64,000 nucleotides of DNA. It comes from Sulfurimonas sp. SAG-AH-194-L11. Lineage in GTDB: Bacteria > Campylobacterota > Campylobacteria > Campylobacterales > Sulfurimonadaceae. The stretch lies in contig NZ_JAEMVB010000001.1 of the NCBI RefSeq assembly GCF_029215995.1, forward strand, positions 124,001-188,000, read 5' to 3'. Of this stretch, positions 38,004 to 47,095 are shown one piece after another. The translations under genes were made by a program, and so were the position numbers. Position 1 is the stretch's first letter; each line of letters starts with the position of its first letter. The notes under the pieces were generated by a model, which searched no databases, was not told the origin of the DNA, and worked only from the letters and a program-made list of their open reading frames with translations.

Positions 38004-38040
38004 AAGGCTCAAGGCCTTATGTGATAAAAATTTATCACAT
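38004..38040. promoter_or_regulatory. Two adjacent dyads between hisF and the CZB gene
   Basis: AAGGC/GCCTT (38004-38018) directly abuts a perfect 22-bp palindrome, ATGTGATAAA with TTTATCACAT (38019-38040). The half-site TGTGA/TCACA recalls CRP/FNR sites, but the 10-base spacing does not fit that family. Possible operator for either divergent gene. Confidence 0.5.
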
Positions 38041-38047
38041 TCTTATA

Positions 38048-38063
38048 TGTTTCACATGAAACA
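38048..38063. other. parS-like site, one base from consensus
   Basis: TGTTTCACATGAAACA differs from the perfect site at 34493 only at one central base. It is intergenic, 3.5 kb from the first, and follows the 22-bp palindrome by 7 bp. ParB of other bacteria tolerates this variant, so binding is plausible. Confidence 0.65.
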
Positions 38064-38128
38064 TTACTGTAATATTCAAAATAAAACAATTGCTCTAATA
38101 CTTAATGATTGTTTAATATATATAGATA

Positions 38129-38134
38129 TATAAT
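38129..38134 (+). promoter_or_regulatory. -10 element of the CZB gene
   Basis: TATAAT in a TATATATAGA context, 22 bp before the ATG at 38157, followed by an AGAAGGG ribosome site. Confidence 0.5.
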
Positions 38135-38156
38135 CATCCGTAAGAAGGGAAAATAA

Positions 38157-38627
38157 ATGAAAAAAGAAGATGTACTTGGGCACTTAAGAGCGGCTAAAAC
38201 CGCCCACATTAGATGGGTTCAAAAAGCAAAATTATTGATAAATGGTATAGATGTGGAAGAGAGCTCTATTCCAATTGATTCAACTGAATGTAAGTTTGGA
38301 AAATGGTTTTATAGCGATGGTCAGATGTTAAATGCACTCTCAAATAATCCACTTGAATGTATGAAAAGTATAGAAGACTTACATTTTGCACTACATGATA
38401 AATATCTTAGTATTTTTAATGTCTATTTCGCACAAAGTAAGAAGGCTGGCTTTTTTGCTAAAATGTTTGGATTTAATAAAAAAACGATTAGTGATGCTGA
38501 ACATACACTTGCACAAAGCTATTATGAAGAGATGGAAAAAATATCGCATGAACTTTTAGATGAAATAAATCGATTAGAACGCCGATTAATTGCAATTTCT
38601 GATGAGAAAATAGAAGGATTAGTTTAA
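38157..38627 (+). CDS. CZB (chemoreceptor zinc-binding) domain protein
   Basis: A 156-residue soluble protein made of a CZB domain (about 14-110): HIRWVQKAK near 17, STECKFGKWFY near 44-54 and DLHFALHDKY near 75-84 give the 3-His/1-Cys zinc set. The C-terminal helix (about 115-156) is coiled. CZB domains usually sit on chemoreceptors or diguanylate cyclases, where zinc or Cys oxidation (for example by HOCl) controls output. Here the domain stands alone, so it may act on a partner. Own promoter; monocistronic. Confidence 0.85.
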   Translation: MKKEDVLGHLRAAKTAHIRWVQKAKLLINGIDVEESSIPIDSTECKFGKWFYSDGQMLNALSNNPLECMKSIEDLHFALHDKYLSIFNVYFAQSKKAGFFAKMFGFNKKTISDAEHTLAQSYYEEMEKISHELLDEINRLERRLIAISDEKIEGLV

Positions 38628-38711
38628 ATATAGTGTGTAAAAAGTAGTAAATATATAAATTCTTTATGCTTATTACCTTTTTATAAGGATAATTAGTATA
38701 GTATAACTGTT

Positions 38712-39485
38712 ATGAATATGCAAAACGTAGTAGCAAAGAAGAAATTCGGACAAAATTTTTTAAAAGATCAGTCCGTTTTAAGAAAGATCGTCGAAGCGAT
38801 GCCCAAAAATGAGAATAAACTTGTTGAAATTGGACCTGGCTTAGGTGATTTAACTAAATTTTTAGTTGATGTCAGAAGTGTAGAAGCTTTTGAGGTAGAT
38901 ACCGATTTGTGTAAATTATTACAAAGTACATTTAAAGAAGAGATCGACACCAAGCGACTCCACATAAATTGTGGGGATGTTTTGCAAACTTGGCAGAGTT
39001 CTTTAGTAGATGAAGCGTATGACTTAGTGGCGAATCTGCCCTATTATATAGCTACGAACATTATACTAAAAGCACTCGCAGATCCAATGTGTAAAAATAT
39101 ACTAGTAATGGTTCAGTTAGAAGTTGCAGAGAAGTTTTGTGCGACTGCTGGTGAAAAAGTATTTGGAAGTTTGGGAATTATTACTCAAACTGTGGGAACC
39201 GCGACTATAGTCACGAAAGTTCCTCCTACTGCGTTTGATCCACAGCCAAAAGTAGACTCCGCTGTTTTTCTCATACAAAAAAATGCCGATAGATCTGATA
39301 AAGAGTTCGAAGATATGCTTAGAGTTGCATTTACGCAACCTCGAAAAACTCTTATGAAAAATCTTTCGCAAAAGTATGATAAACCAACTCTAATTGAAGC
39401 TTTTGAGAAACTGAATCTAATACATACGATTCGTCCTCATCAAGTTAACACTCAGGACTATCACCAACTCTATAAAATAATATAA
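38712..39485 (+). CDS. rsmA: 16S rRNA dimethyladenosine transferase RsmA/KsgA
   Basis: SAM-dependent enzyme that dimethylates two adjacent adenosines near the 3' end of 16S rRNA. 257 residues. KKFGQNFL near the N-terminus, VEIGPGLGDLT (SAM-binding, about 38-48) and the NLPYYIAT motif (about 102-109) are diagnostic. Followed 18 bp later by the RNase J gene with an AAGGAG site, so the two are co-transcribed. Confidence 0.96.
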   Translation: MNMQNVVAKKKFGQNFLKDQSVLRKIVEAMPKNENKLVEIGPGLGDLTKFLVDVRSVEAFEVDTDLCKLLQSTFKEEIDTKRLHINCGDVLQTWQSSLVDEAYDLVANLPYYIATNIILKALADPMCKNILVMVQLEVAEKFCATAGEKVFGSLGIITQTVGTATIVTKVPPTAFDPQPKVDSAVFLIQKNADRSDKEFEDMLRVAFTQPRKTLMKNLSQKYDKPTLIEAFEKLNLIHTIRPHQVNTQDYHQLYKII

Positions 39486-39503
39486 ATATACAAAGGAGTT
39501 TGG

Positions 39504-41567
39504 ATGGAAGAAGAAAATAGAGGAGCAGTAGAAAATACTACGGCACCTAAAACAGAAACTAAACCAAATATGCAAGCAAATATGCAAGCAAAAACACAAT
39601 CTACACCAAGAGAGTCAAAACCAGAAGTGAAAACACAAGAAGGTTCAGAAGCTAAGCCCACGCAAAATAGAAATAATAATAACAGAAGATCAAATAATAA
39701 TAACCGTAAGCCTAATCCTAACCAAAATAGAAATGGAAATAGTGAAAGAGCAGCGGGAAATAAGCCAAGTAATAACAACCGCAATAAAAACAAAAATCGT
39801 CATCGTAGAGCACCTACTCCAGTTGATGAAAATTTAAAAGCATTTGTTGTTAAAAATCAAGAAGCACATAAGCAACGACTTAACCCTCACTATAAACTTG
39901 ACCTTAACTCTAAGGCAAAGATTCGTATCACTCCATTAGGTGGACTTGGTGAAATTGGTGGAAACATCATGGTTATGGAGACTGATGACGAAGCGATTCT
40001 TATTGATATCGGTATGAGTTTTCCAGATGAGACTATGCATGGTGTTGATATCTTAATCCCTGATTTCGCCTATCTTAGAGAGATTAAGCATAAGATAGTT
40101 GCTGTTATCATTACTCATGCTCACGAAGACCATATCGGTGCGATGCCTTACCTTTATAAAGAGATGCAATTTCCTATATATGGTACACCACTTCCTTTAG
40201 CTATGATTGGTAACAAGTTCGATGAGCATCATATTAAAGAGCATAGAAAGTACTTTAACCCTATCGTTAAACGCCAAGTGTATGAGATAGGAAATGACTT
40301 TAAGATTGAATGGATGCACATGACTCACTCTATCATTGACTCTTCAACTATCGCAGTTACTACTGATGCTGGAACACTTATTCACACTGGTGACTTTAAG
40401 ATAGATTATACTCCTGTTGATGGATATACTGCTGACTTACATCGTTTAGCTTATTATGGAGATAAAGGTGTTCTTTGTCTTCTTTCAGACTCAACTAATT
40501 CACACAACCCTACTGCAACAGGTTCAGAGTTAAGTGTTGCTCCTGCGCTAGACAGAATCTTTAGCAAGGCAGAAGGTCGTATACTTCTTTCTACTTTTAG
40601 CTCAAACATTCATCGTGTACAACAAGCTATTCAGTATGGTGTTAAGTATGGTCGTAAGATTTGTGTTATCGGTCGCTCAATGGAGAGAAATATTGAACTT
40701 GCAATGCAGTATGATTATGTACGTTTTGCAAAAAATATCTTTGTTGACCCTGATGAAGTGGCGAATCTTGAAGATAAAGAAGTTCTTATCGTTACAACAG
40801 GTTCTCAAGGTGAGGCAAATTCAGCTCTCTTTAGAATGAGTATCGGTGAGCATAGACATATTAAAATCAAGCCAAGTGACTTAATTGTTCTCTCTTCTCG
40901 TGCTATTCCTGGTAATGAGGGTTCAATCTCTGGTATGATTAACCACTTACAACGTGGAGGTGCAAGTATTGCTATGAGTAAAGACATCCATGTTTCAGGT
41001 CATGCTTCTATGGAAGAGCAAAAACTTATGTTACGTCTTGTTAATCCTAAGTTCTTCTTACCTATCCACGGTGAGTATAACCATGTTATGCGTCACCGTG
41101 AAACTGGTATGATGTGTGGAGTTCCTGAGAGAAATATCCTTCTTATGACAGATGGTGAGCAGATAGAAATTGCACCTAAGTACATGAGAAAAGTTAAAAC
41201 AGTGAAAACTGGTAAGACTTACATTGATAACCAAAACAATCATAAGATTGATGACGACATCATCCTCGACCGTCAAAAACTTGCATCTGATGGTGTAGTT
41301 ATGATAGTTGCTGAGATTAGTGAACAAAACTCTAAAATGCTTAGTAAGCCACTGGTTACTACATTTGGTATTGTTCCTGATAGACTTGATAAAGCATTTG
41401 CTAAAGAGATAGAAGATGTATTAGAAATCTTCTTAACAAACATCAAGCCAGGACTTATTGATAACTCCCGTGCATTAGAGAATGATGTTCGTCAAGTTGT
41501 TCGTAAGCATATCTTTAGAAAAATGAAAAAGTATCCTCTTATTGTTCCTCATATGATGGTTCACTAG
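39504..41567 (+). CDS. rnj: Ribonuclease J
   Basis: MBL/beta-CASP ribonuclease of 687 residues with 5'-exo and endo activity, the main mRNA decay enzyme of Campylobacterota. About 120 residues at the N-terminus are low-complexity (Asn, Lys, Gln, Arg and Pro), an extension known in Helicobacter pylori RNase J. The metallo-beta-lactamase motif HAHEDHIGA lies near 205, HTGDFKID near 297, and the beta-CASP and C-terminal domains follow with VSGHAS and PIHGEY. Terminated by the 13-bp hairpin downstream. Confidence 0.95.
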   Translation: MEEENRGAVENTTAPKTETKPNMQANMQAKTQSTPRESKPEVKTQEGSEAKPTQNRNNNNRRSNNNNRKPNPNQNRNGNSERAAGNKPSNNNRNKNKNRHRRAPTPVDENLKAFVVKNQEAHKQRLNPHYKLDLNSKAKIRITPLGGLGEIGGNIMVMETDDEAILIDIGMSFPDETMHGVDILIPDFAYLREIKHKIVAVIITHAHEDHIGAMPYLYKEMQFPIYGTPLPLAMIGNKFDEHHIKEHRKYFNPIVKRQVYEIGNDFKIEWMHMTHSIIDSSTIAVTTDAGTLIHTGDFKIDYTPVDGYTADLHRLAYYGDKGVLCLLSDSTNSHNPTATGSELSVAPALDRIFSKAEGRILLSTFSSNIHRVQQAIQYGVKYGRKICVIGRSMERNIELAMQYDYVRFAKNIFVDPDEVANLEDKEVLIVTTGSQGEANSALFRMSIGEHRHIKIKPSDLIVLSSRAIPGNEGSISGMINHLQRGGASIAMSKDIHVSGHASMEEQKLMLRLVNPKFFLPIHGEYNHVMRHRETGMMCGVPERNILLMTDGEQIEIAPKYMRKVKTVKTGKTYIDNQNNHKIDDDIILDRQKLASDGVVMIVAEISEQNSKMLSKPLVTTFGIVPDRLDKAFAKEIEDVLEIFLTNIKPGLIDNSRALENDVRQVVRKHIFRKMKKYPLIVPHMMVH

Positions 41568-41582
41568 AAAACGACTATATTT

Positions 41583-41613
41583 TTAACTGTATATAATCTC
41601 TATATGCAGTTAA
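41583..41613 (+). terminator. Hairpin terminator after rnj
   Basis: A 13-bp stem with one G-U pair: TTAACTGTATATA (41583-41595) and TATATGCAGTTAA (41601-41613), 5-base loop, 15 bp past the rnj stop. A pyrimidine-rich stretch follows. Confidence 0.7.
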
Positions 41614-41686
41614 GCTCTTACCTCTCTTTTACTTTCCTTTAATTATATCTGTAAGATAATGTAAGTATATTATTAAGGAGATTGTC

Positions 41687-43483
41687 GTGAGATATCTATT
41701 TTTACTACTATTTTTACTATTTACAACTAATTTATTTGCATCTTATAAGACACCTTCTGATGTATATGCAGAATCTATAGTACTAAAAAATATTCTTATT
41801 GAGTTGAGAAAAGAGAATAAGATAGTAGATAAACTCAGAGTAGTGCCCGAGCAAAAAGATAAACTTCCTCGCCATGTGCTTCAAAAAACATTAGAGATTC
41901 TCAATAAGATAAATAAATATAGAGAGATAAATAACTTTGGTAAAATAACAGTTCCTCCAGTACCCTCAAGAGATATAACACCTCAAGATGTTTACAACAA
42001 TGTAGAAAGATTAAAAACAGAACTCTTGTATCTAGTAAGGAATAAAGTAGCCTTAAAAAAGTCACTCCAGCATTTAATAATATACACAAATAAGACACTT
42101 AATGATGTTTATAGAGAATTGTGGAGTATATCTTTAGCCTTTGATGCACTTTTAGGACAAGGTTTTACTCCTACAGATGTTTATATGCAGAGTGAAAAGA
42201 TACTCAATCTTGTTAAATTTTTACGTGCTTCGCAATACAAACAAGATAGTGTTAAAAAACCAAAACTAAAAGCTAACCAACACCCAAACCATGCACTATA
42301 TAAGTCTGTAGAACTGATAGAAAAAATAAATAAAATGCAAAAGAAGTTATGGATTAAACCAGTTCCTATACCTAAGATAAAACAAAAAGTGATTTCTCCA
42401 ACAGAAGTATATGACTCTCTTCAAACTGTTATTGCAGAATTAAACAGAGTATCTAGACGCTTGGGAATAGAACGCTCTTTTGATATAAAAGATATTGAGG
42501 AGAAAAAAACTCCTGCAGATGTTGTACAGAATTTAGAGTATGCTATATTACTTTTACCTTCTGTAAATTTTTCTACAAAATTGAACCAATATCCAAAAAG
42601 TTCACTACAAAAAACACCCAATGATGTTTTTGCTTTGAGTGAATTTATCTTGAAAAAACTTGAGTATATTAAAGTGCAAAAGGGAATACTTGTTAAAACG
42701 AAGAAAACATCTTATATTTATAGACTAAAACCTATACATGTATATGTAAAAGGTATTGAAAGCTTAGAAAAAGTAGCGAAGCTCAAAAGATTAGAGGGTT
42801 TTGAAGCTTCACAGGTACCCTCTCCTCCTATCATAAAAATTACACCAAGTGAGGTTTATGAGTTAATACTAAGACTTGATGATGAACTAAATTTAATATA
42901 CAAAGATAAGGGTTATGATACTAATAGCGTTTATAAAATAAGGTCTTTTAGAGAGGTCCTTGGAAAAGCACACTATTTAGATAAAACCTCTTCAGATGTA
43001 TATGATAATCTTTGGAAGATTTCTTATACCTTAGACTCTATTTTAAATGAAGACTACTCCCCAAATGAAACATATGCTTTAGCAAAAAAAATTCAAAATG
43101 ATATACACAACATTGCAAATCATTTTGTAGATAAACCGATAAAGATAAAGTTAACACACAGTAGCTCTAAGAGACCTGAAGATGTTTATGTTGAGTCACT
43201 AAAGCTTTTAAGAGAGCTCGAGCTTATAAAGCAGAGAGGAAACTTTAAATCAGTGACTATTACTCTCCCTAAAGAGGATATTATCACTCCAACATCTGTT
43301 TATAATGCTTTGCGTATTATAAGTGCAACTATCTCAGAGATAAATGTTTTTTATGATATTGGTAAAGCTAAAACAAGTCAAGAAAATAGTGAAAATAAAA
43401 CTTCATCTGATGTTTATGATGTTGTGCTCAATACAACGAAGATAATATCTTTTATCTTAAAGGATAGTAGTTATGAAGATTAG
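41687..43483 (+). CDS. Secreted protein with repeated TPxDVY motifs
   Basis: A 598-residue protein with signal peptide (1-18, LLLFTTNLFA), no other membrane helix, and no family I recognise. About 14 motifs of the form (T/S)PxDVY start helical units, near residues 22, 98, 138, 161, 237, 275, 310, 348, 386, 434, 458, 496, 534 and 572; two further units begin PxHxLxK (61, 200). A longer order is visible: the units at 138 and 434 share an LWxISxxxDxxL pattern followed by a second motif after 24 residues. Predicted all-helical periplasmic solenoid. GTG start with AAGGAG six bases before. The next gene, a Cache histidine kinase, begins inside its last codons (11-bp overlap), so it is likely a periplasmic partner of that kinase. 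Confidence 0.8.
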   Translation: MRYLFLLLFLLFTTNLFASYKTPSDVYAESIVLKNILIELRKENKIVDKLRVVPEQKDKLPRHVLQKTLEILNKINKYREINNFGKITVPPVPSRDITPQDVYNNVERLKTELLYLVRNKVALKKSLQHLIIYTNKTLNDVYRELWSISLAFDALLGQGFTPTDVYMQSEKILNLVKFLRASQYKQDSVKKPKLKANQHPNHALYKSVELIEKINKMQKKLWIKPVPIPKIKQKVISPTEVYDSLQTVIAELNRVSRRLGIERSFDIKDIEEKKTPADVVQNLEYAILLLPSVNFSTKLNQYPKSSLQKTPNDVFALSEFILKKLEYIKVQKGILVKTKKTSYIYRLKPIHVYVKGIESLEKVAKLKRLEGFEASQVPSPPIIKITPSEVYELILRLDDELNLIYKDKGYDTNSVYKIRSFREVLGKAHYLDKTSSDVYDNLWKISYTLDSILNEDYSPNETYALAKKIQNDIHNIANHFVDKPIKIKLTHSSSKRPEDVYVESLKLLRELELIKQRGNFKSVTITLPKEDIITPTSVYNALRIISATISEINVFYDIGKAKTSQENSENKTSSDVYDVVLNTTKIISFILKDSSYED

Positions 43484-45422
43484 TTTATCTTTTAAAGTAG
43501 CACTTGGTACTTTTGTAACAGCAGGAATGGGAGTTGTTATCATATCTATACTCTCCTACTCTCAAATGAGTCAATATTTTATGCAAAATACTCTTAGTTC
43601 TTTTAAGTTTGAGGTGAAAGAATCTGCAAATATGATTAAAAATGACTTGCAAAATGTAAAGATAGATGTACAACTTCTGATAAACAATGAAAATATATTA
43701 GCAATCGCTAGAGCAATGAAGAATAAATATAATTATGATGCAGTAAGTAATACAACTTTAGATGACTTAAAATTAAAGCTTGGAAAAACTTTTAAAGCTA
43801 TACTTGAACATAATAATGCTTACTTTAATGTAAGACTTATAAAGGCAGATGGGCAAGAGCTAGTTGTAGCACTAAAAGAAGATGAAAATAACATAATTAT
43901 TACAAAAGAAGACAACTTACAAAACAAAGCTAATAGACATTATTTTAAAGAACTACTTAAGCTTGAAGAAGGGGAAATATATATATCAAAAATAGAGCTC
44001 AATAAAGAACACGGGCAGTTCTCTTTTCCATATATACCTACAATTCGTGTTGCCTTACCTCTTTTTATAGATAAGAAAGTCTTTGCAGTGCTTATTATTA
44101 ATGCTAATATTTATAAACTATTTTCTCCACTCAGAAATACTGTAGATGAGAATAAAGAGATTTATTTGACGAATGAAGATGGGTACTATCTGTATCATAA
44201 AGATAAAGATAAAACATTTGGCTTTGAGTTAAAACATGAGTCTAATATAAAAAATGATTTTGATTTAACTGAAGATGCATATTTTAAAGATGGTATAGTT
44301 TTTGCCCATACTAAAATACAAATCAGTAAGGATAGATATCTTGAAATTGGACTTAGTTCGACAGATAAGTTCTTAAAAGAGCAGTTTTCTGAATATAAAA
44401 AGACACTTGGATTCTCTATTTTTATAGTGACTCTCGTAATCGCTATAATCTCTCTAATGCTTGTGAAGTTTTTAATCACTCCTATGGTTAAACTTACAAA
44501 AAAAGCTCAAGAGATAACATCTGGTGATATGAATGAAGCGATAGAGTTTGAGATATTTACAAGTTCTGATGAAATTGGAGAGCTCTCAAGGTCTCTTAAG
44601 AGAATGATACGAAAAATAGAAAACTCTAAAAAAGAGGTTGAAAAAGAGGTTGAGGAGCGAACACATGAGCTTAAAGTACTTAATGAAAATTTAGAGAAAA
44701 TTGTACAAGAGAAGACTGCTGAAAATATAAAACAACTTGAAGCTATGCAGCAACAGAGTAAAATGGCCTCTATGGGAGAGATGATAGGGGCTATAGCCCA
44801 CCAATGGAGACAACCACTTAATGAGATAAGTATTAGTATACAAAATTTGAAGTATGATTATGAAGATGGTGTTATTGATGAAACTTTTATTAAAAATTTT
44901 ATAGAAAAAAATAAAGAAATCATACACTTTATGTCTACAACAATAGATGATTTTAGAAACTTTTATAGAGTAGATAAAACAAAAGAGATATTTGATGTAA
45001 AAGAAGCGATAGAGAAGACAATATCTCTACAAAAAGCACAGCTTTTAAATAATAATATTACTATCTCTATTAAGGGTGAAAGTTTTAAAGTGAATGGGTT
45101 TAAAAATGAATTTCAGCAGGTTGTTTTAAATCTGATCAACAATGCTAAAGATGCAGTTTTAGAAAAGGGTGTTGCAGATGCAACTATATCTATTGAGTTA
45201 AACAATAGATGTGTAATTGTACGAGATAATGGTGGAGGGGTTTCAAAAGAGATAATAACACGAGTTTTTGAACCATACTTTACGACTAAAGAACAGGGAA
45301 AGGGAACTGGAATGGGACTGTATATGTCTAAGATGATTATAGAAGAAAATATGGATGCAAAACTTAGTATTTCTAACACAAAGGATGGTGTTGAAATAAG
45401 GATGGATTTTAATGCAATATGA
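43473..45422 (+). CDS. Cache-domain sensor histidine kinase
   Basis: A 649-residue kinase. TM1 (about 10-28), periplasmic Cache-type sensor (about 35-305), TM2 (about 312-334), HAMP (about 335-388), coiled coil (388-430), H-box HQWRQPL with His near 443 and an ATPase domain with LINNAKDA, DNGGGVS, FEPYFTTKEQ and GTGMGLYMSK. Starts inside the repeat-protein gene and its TGA lies inside the next regulator's start region (11-bp overlap), so three proteins are made from coupled frames. Together they probably sense an extracytoplasmic signal, possibly via the repeat protein, and act on the diguanylate cyclase. Confidence 0.92.
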   Translation: MKISLSFKVALGTFVTAGMGVVIISILSYSQMSQYFMQNTLSSFKFEVKESANMIKNDLQNVKIDVQLLINNENILAIARAMKNKYNYDAVSNTTLDDLKLKLGKTFKAILEHNNAYFNVRLIKADGQELVVALKEDENNIIITKEDNLQNKANRHYFKELLKLEEGEIYISKIELNKEHGQFSFPYIPTIRVALPLFIDKKVFAVLIINANIYKLFSPLRNTVDENKEIYLTNEDGYYLYHKDKDKTFGFELKHESNIKNDFDLTEDAYFKDGIVFAHTKIQISKDRYLEIGLSSTDKFLKEQFSEYKKTLGFSIFIVTLVIAIISLMLVKFLITPMVKLTKKAQEITSGDMNEAIEFEIFTSSDEIGELSRSLKRMIRKIENSKKEVEKEVEERTHELKVLNENLEKIVQEKTAENIKQLEAMQQQSKMASMGEMIGAIAHQWRQPLNEISISIQNLKYDYEDGVIDETFIKNFIEKNKEIIHFMSTTIDDFRNFYRVDKTKEIFDVKEAIEKTISLQKAQLLNNNITISIKGESFKVNGFKNEFQQVVLNLINNAKDAVLEKGVADATISIELNNRCVIVRDNGGGVSKEIITRVFEPYFTTKEQGKGTGMGLYMSKMIIEENMDAKLSISNTKDGVEIRMDFNAI

Positions 45423-47031
45423 AAATATAACAATACTTTATGTAGAGGATGAAACAGCTACTAGAAAAATGCTTGGAGATTTTATATCTCGTTTTTGTGG
45501 GAAACTGTTGACAGCTAAAGATGGAGAAGAAGCTTTAGAGATATATGAACAAAATTCTATTGATATTATTATTTCAGACATTAAAATGCCTAAAATAAAT
45601 GGTATTGAGATGGTAGAAGCTATCAAAAAGTTAAACAAGGAGCAACTGGTTATCTATACAACTGCTCATATAGATAGTGAATATCTTTTTCGTGCTATTG
45701 AACTTCAGGTTGATGGGTATATCTCAAAGCCAGTAGACTTAGATAAGCTAAGGTTTAGAATAGAGAAGTGTATCAATGAAATTGAGTCAAAAAAGACCAT
45801 TTTACAACTCCAAGAGAGTGAAGAAAAATTTAGAAAAATTTCTCAAACTGCACAAATGGGTATATTTATATACCAGAAAACATTTGTTTATGTCAATGAA
45901 GCCTTTTGTAAAATGACTGAGTACTCAGAAGAAGAGCTGCTTAATATGCTACCCTGGGAGATGTTTGATAAAGATAGTGTAGATAAGATAAGGGAGGTTT
46001 CTTTACTTCGAGTTAAGGGTGAAGTCTTCCCTGAAATATATAATGATGCAAAACTCATTACAAAGAGTGGAAACGTTCTCATCTGTCGGGCGAGTACAAA
46101 TACTATAGAGTATGATGGTGGATATGCAGGAGTAGGCTCTATCGTAGACATAACAGATGTGATTGAGACTAAAGAGCAGTTAAAACTTCTTGGACAAGCT
46201 ATAGAACAGATGGATGAAATGGTTCGTATTACAGATAAGCAAGGAATTATCACCTATGTTAATAAGGCTTTATTAAAACACACGAAGTATAAAAAGAGTG
46301 AGTTGATTGGAAAATCAAACCATCTTTTCAAATCTGGAAAACATTCAGATTCTTTTTATAAGATTTTATGGGAGACAATTCTTACTAAAAAAACTTTTCA
46401 AGCTATTTTTATGAATGTAAAGAAAGATGGAGAGCTCTACTATGAAGACCAAACAATAACACCAATTTTAGACGATAACAATAAGATAAAATACTTTGTT
46501 TCAACAAGTAAAGATGTAACAGAGAAGATGAAGCTAGAAGAAAAATTGACCACTCTTGCAACTATTGATGCATTAACAGGAATCTATAATAGGTATAAAA
46601 TAAACTTACTTATAGAAGAAGAGATAAACAGGGTAAATCGTTATGGAGGGGCATTTGCACTTTTCATGTTTGACTTAGACTTTTTTAAGAATGTGAATGA
46701 TACATATGGACATGATGTCGGGGATTATGTTCTTCAAGAGTTTACTAGAATCATTAAAAATTCAGTACGAGATACAGATAAGTTTGGAAGATGGGGAGGA
46801 GAAGAGTTTATGTTACTCTCTTTGGATATAAATTCAGTAATATCATTTGCACAAAAATTATGCCTTCGTGTAGCAGAACATAAGTTTAAAGATATAGGTC
46901 ATATTACCGTGAGTATTGGAATAGCACTTTACGATAAGAGTAAAAGTAAAAAACAACTTTTAAAAGAGGTAGATAATGCTCTTTATGAAGCTAAAGAGGG
47001 GGGACGTAATATGGTTGTCCTCTCTAAATAG
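45412..47031 (+). CDS. Response regulator diguanylate cyclase (REC-PAS-PAS-GGDEF)
   Basis: A 539-residue protein. REC (about 1-130: YVEDE, IIISDIKMP, YTTAH, ISKPV), PAS1 (about 138-255: GIFIYQKTFVYVNEAFC, GSIVDITD), PAS2 (about 258-375: RITDKQGIITYVNKA, VSTSKDVTE) and GGDEF (about 380-537) with an intact GGEEF (RWGGEEFMLL), so it should make cyclic di-GMP. Last of the repeat protein - kinase - cyclase operon; phosphorylation by the coupled kinase is the obvious input. The receiver resembles that of the partial gene at 1-381. Confidence 0.92.
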   Translation: MQYENITILYVEDETATRKMLGDFISRFCGKLLTAKDGEEALEIYEQNSIDIIISDIKMPKINGIEMVEAIKKLNKEQLVIYTTAHIDSEYLFRAIELQVDGYISKPVDLDKLRFRIEKCINEIESKKTILQLQESEEKFRKISQTAQMGIFIYQKTFVYVNEAFCKMTEYSEEELLNMLPWEMFDKDSVDKIREVSLLRVKGEVFPEIYNDAKLITKSGNVLICRASTNTIEYDGGYAGVGSIVDITDVIETKEQLKLLGQAIEQMDEMVRITDKQGIITYVNKALLKHTKYKKSELIGKSNHLFKSGKHSDSFYKILWETILTKKTFQAIFMNVKKDGELYYEDQTITPILDDNNKIKYFVSTSKDVTEKMKLEEKLTTLATIDALTGIYNRYKINLLIEEEINRVNRYGGAFALFMFDLDFFKNVNDTYGHDVGDYVLQEFTRIIKNSVRDTDKFGRWGGEEFMLLSLDINSVISFAQKLCLRVAEHKFKDIGHITVSIGIALYDKSKSKKQLLKEVDNALYEAKEGGRNMVVLSK

Positions 47032-47095
47032 TCTAGAGAATAGTATTTTCTCAGTAAATAATTGATACCCTGTCGATATTAAAACTATAAAAGGT

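Noticed and set aside
38019-38040. CRP/FNR binding site
   Set aside because: The TGTGA and TCACA arms are 10 bases apart, whereas CRP/FNR sites have a shorter spacing; kept only as an unassigned palindrome.
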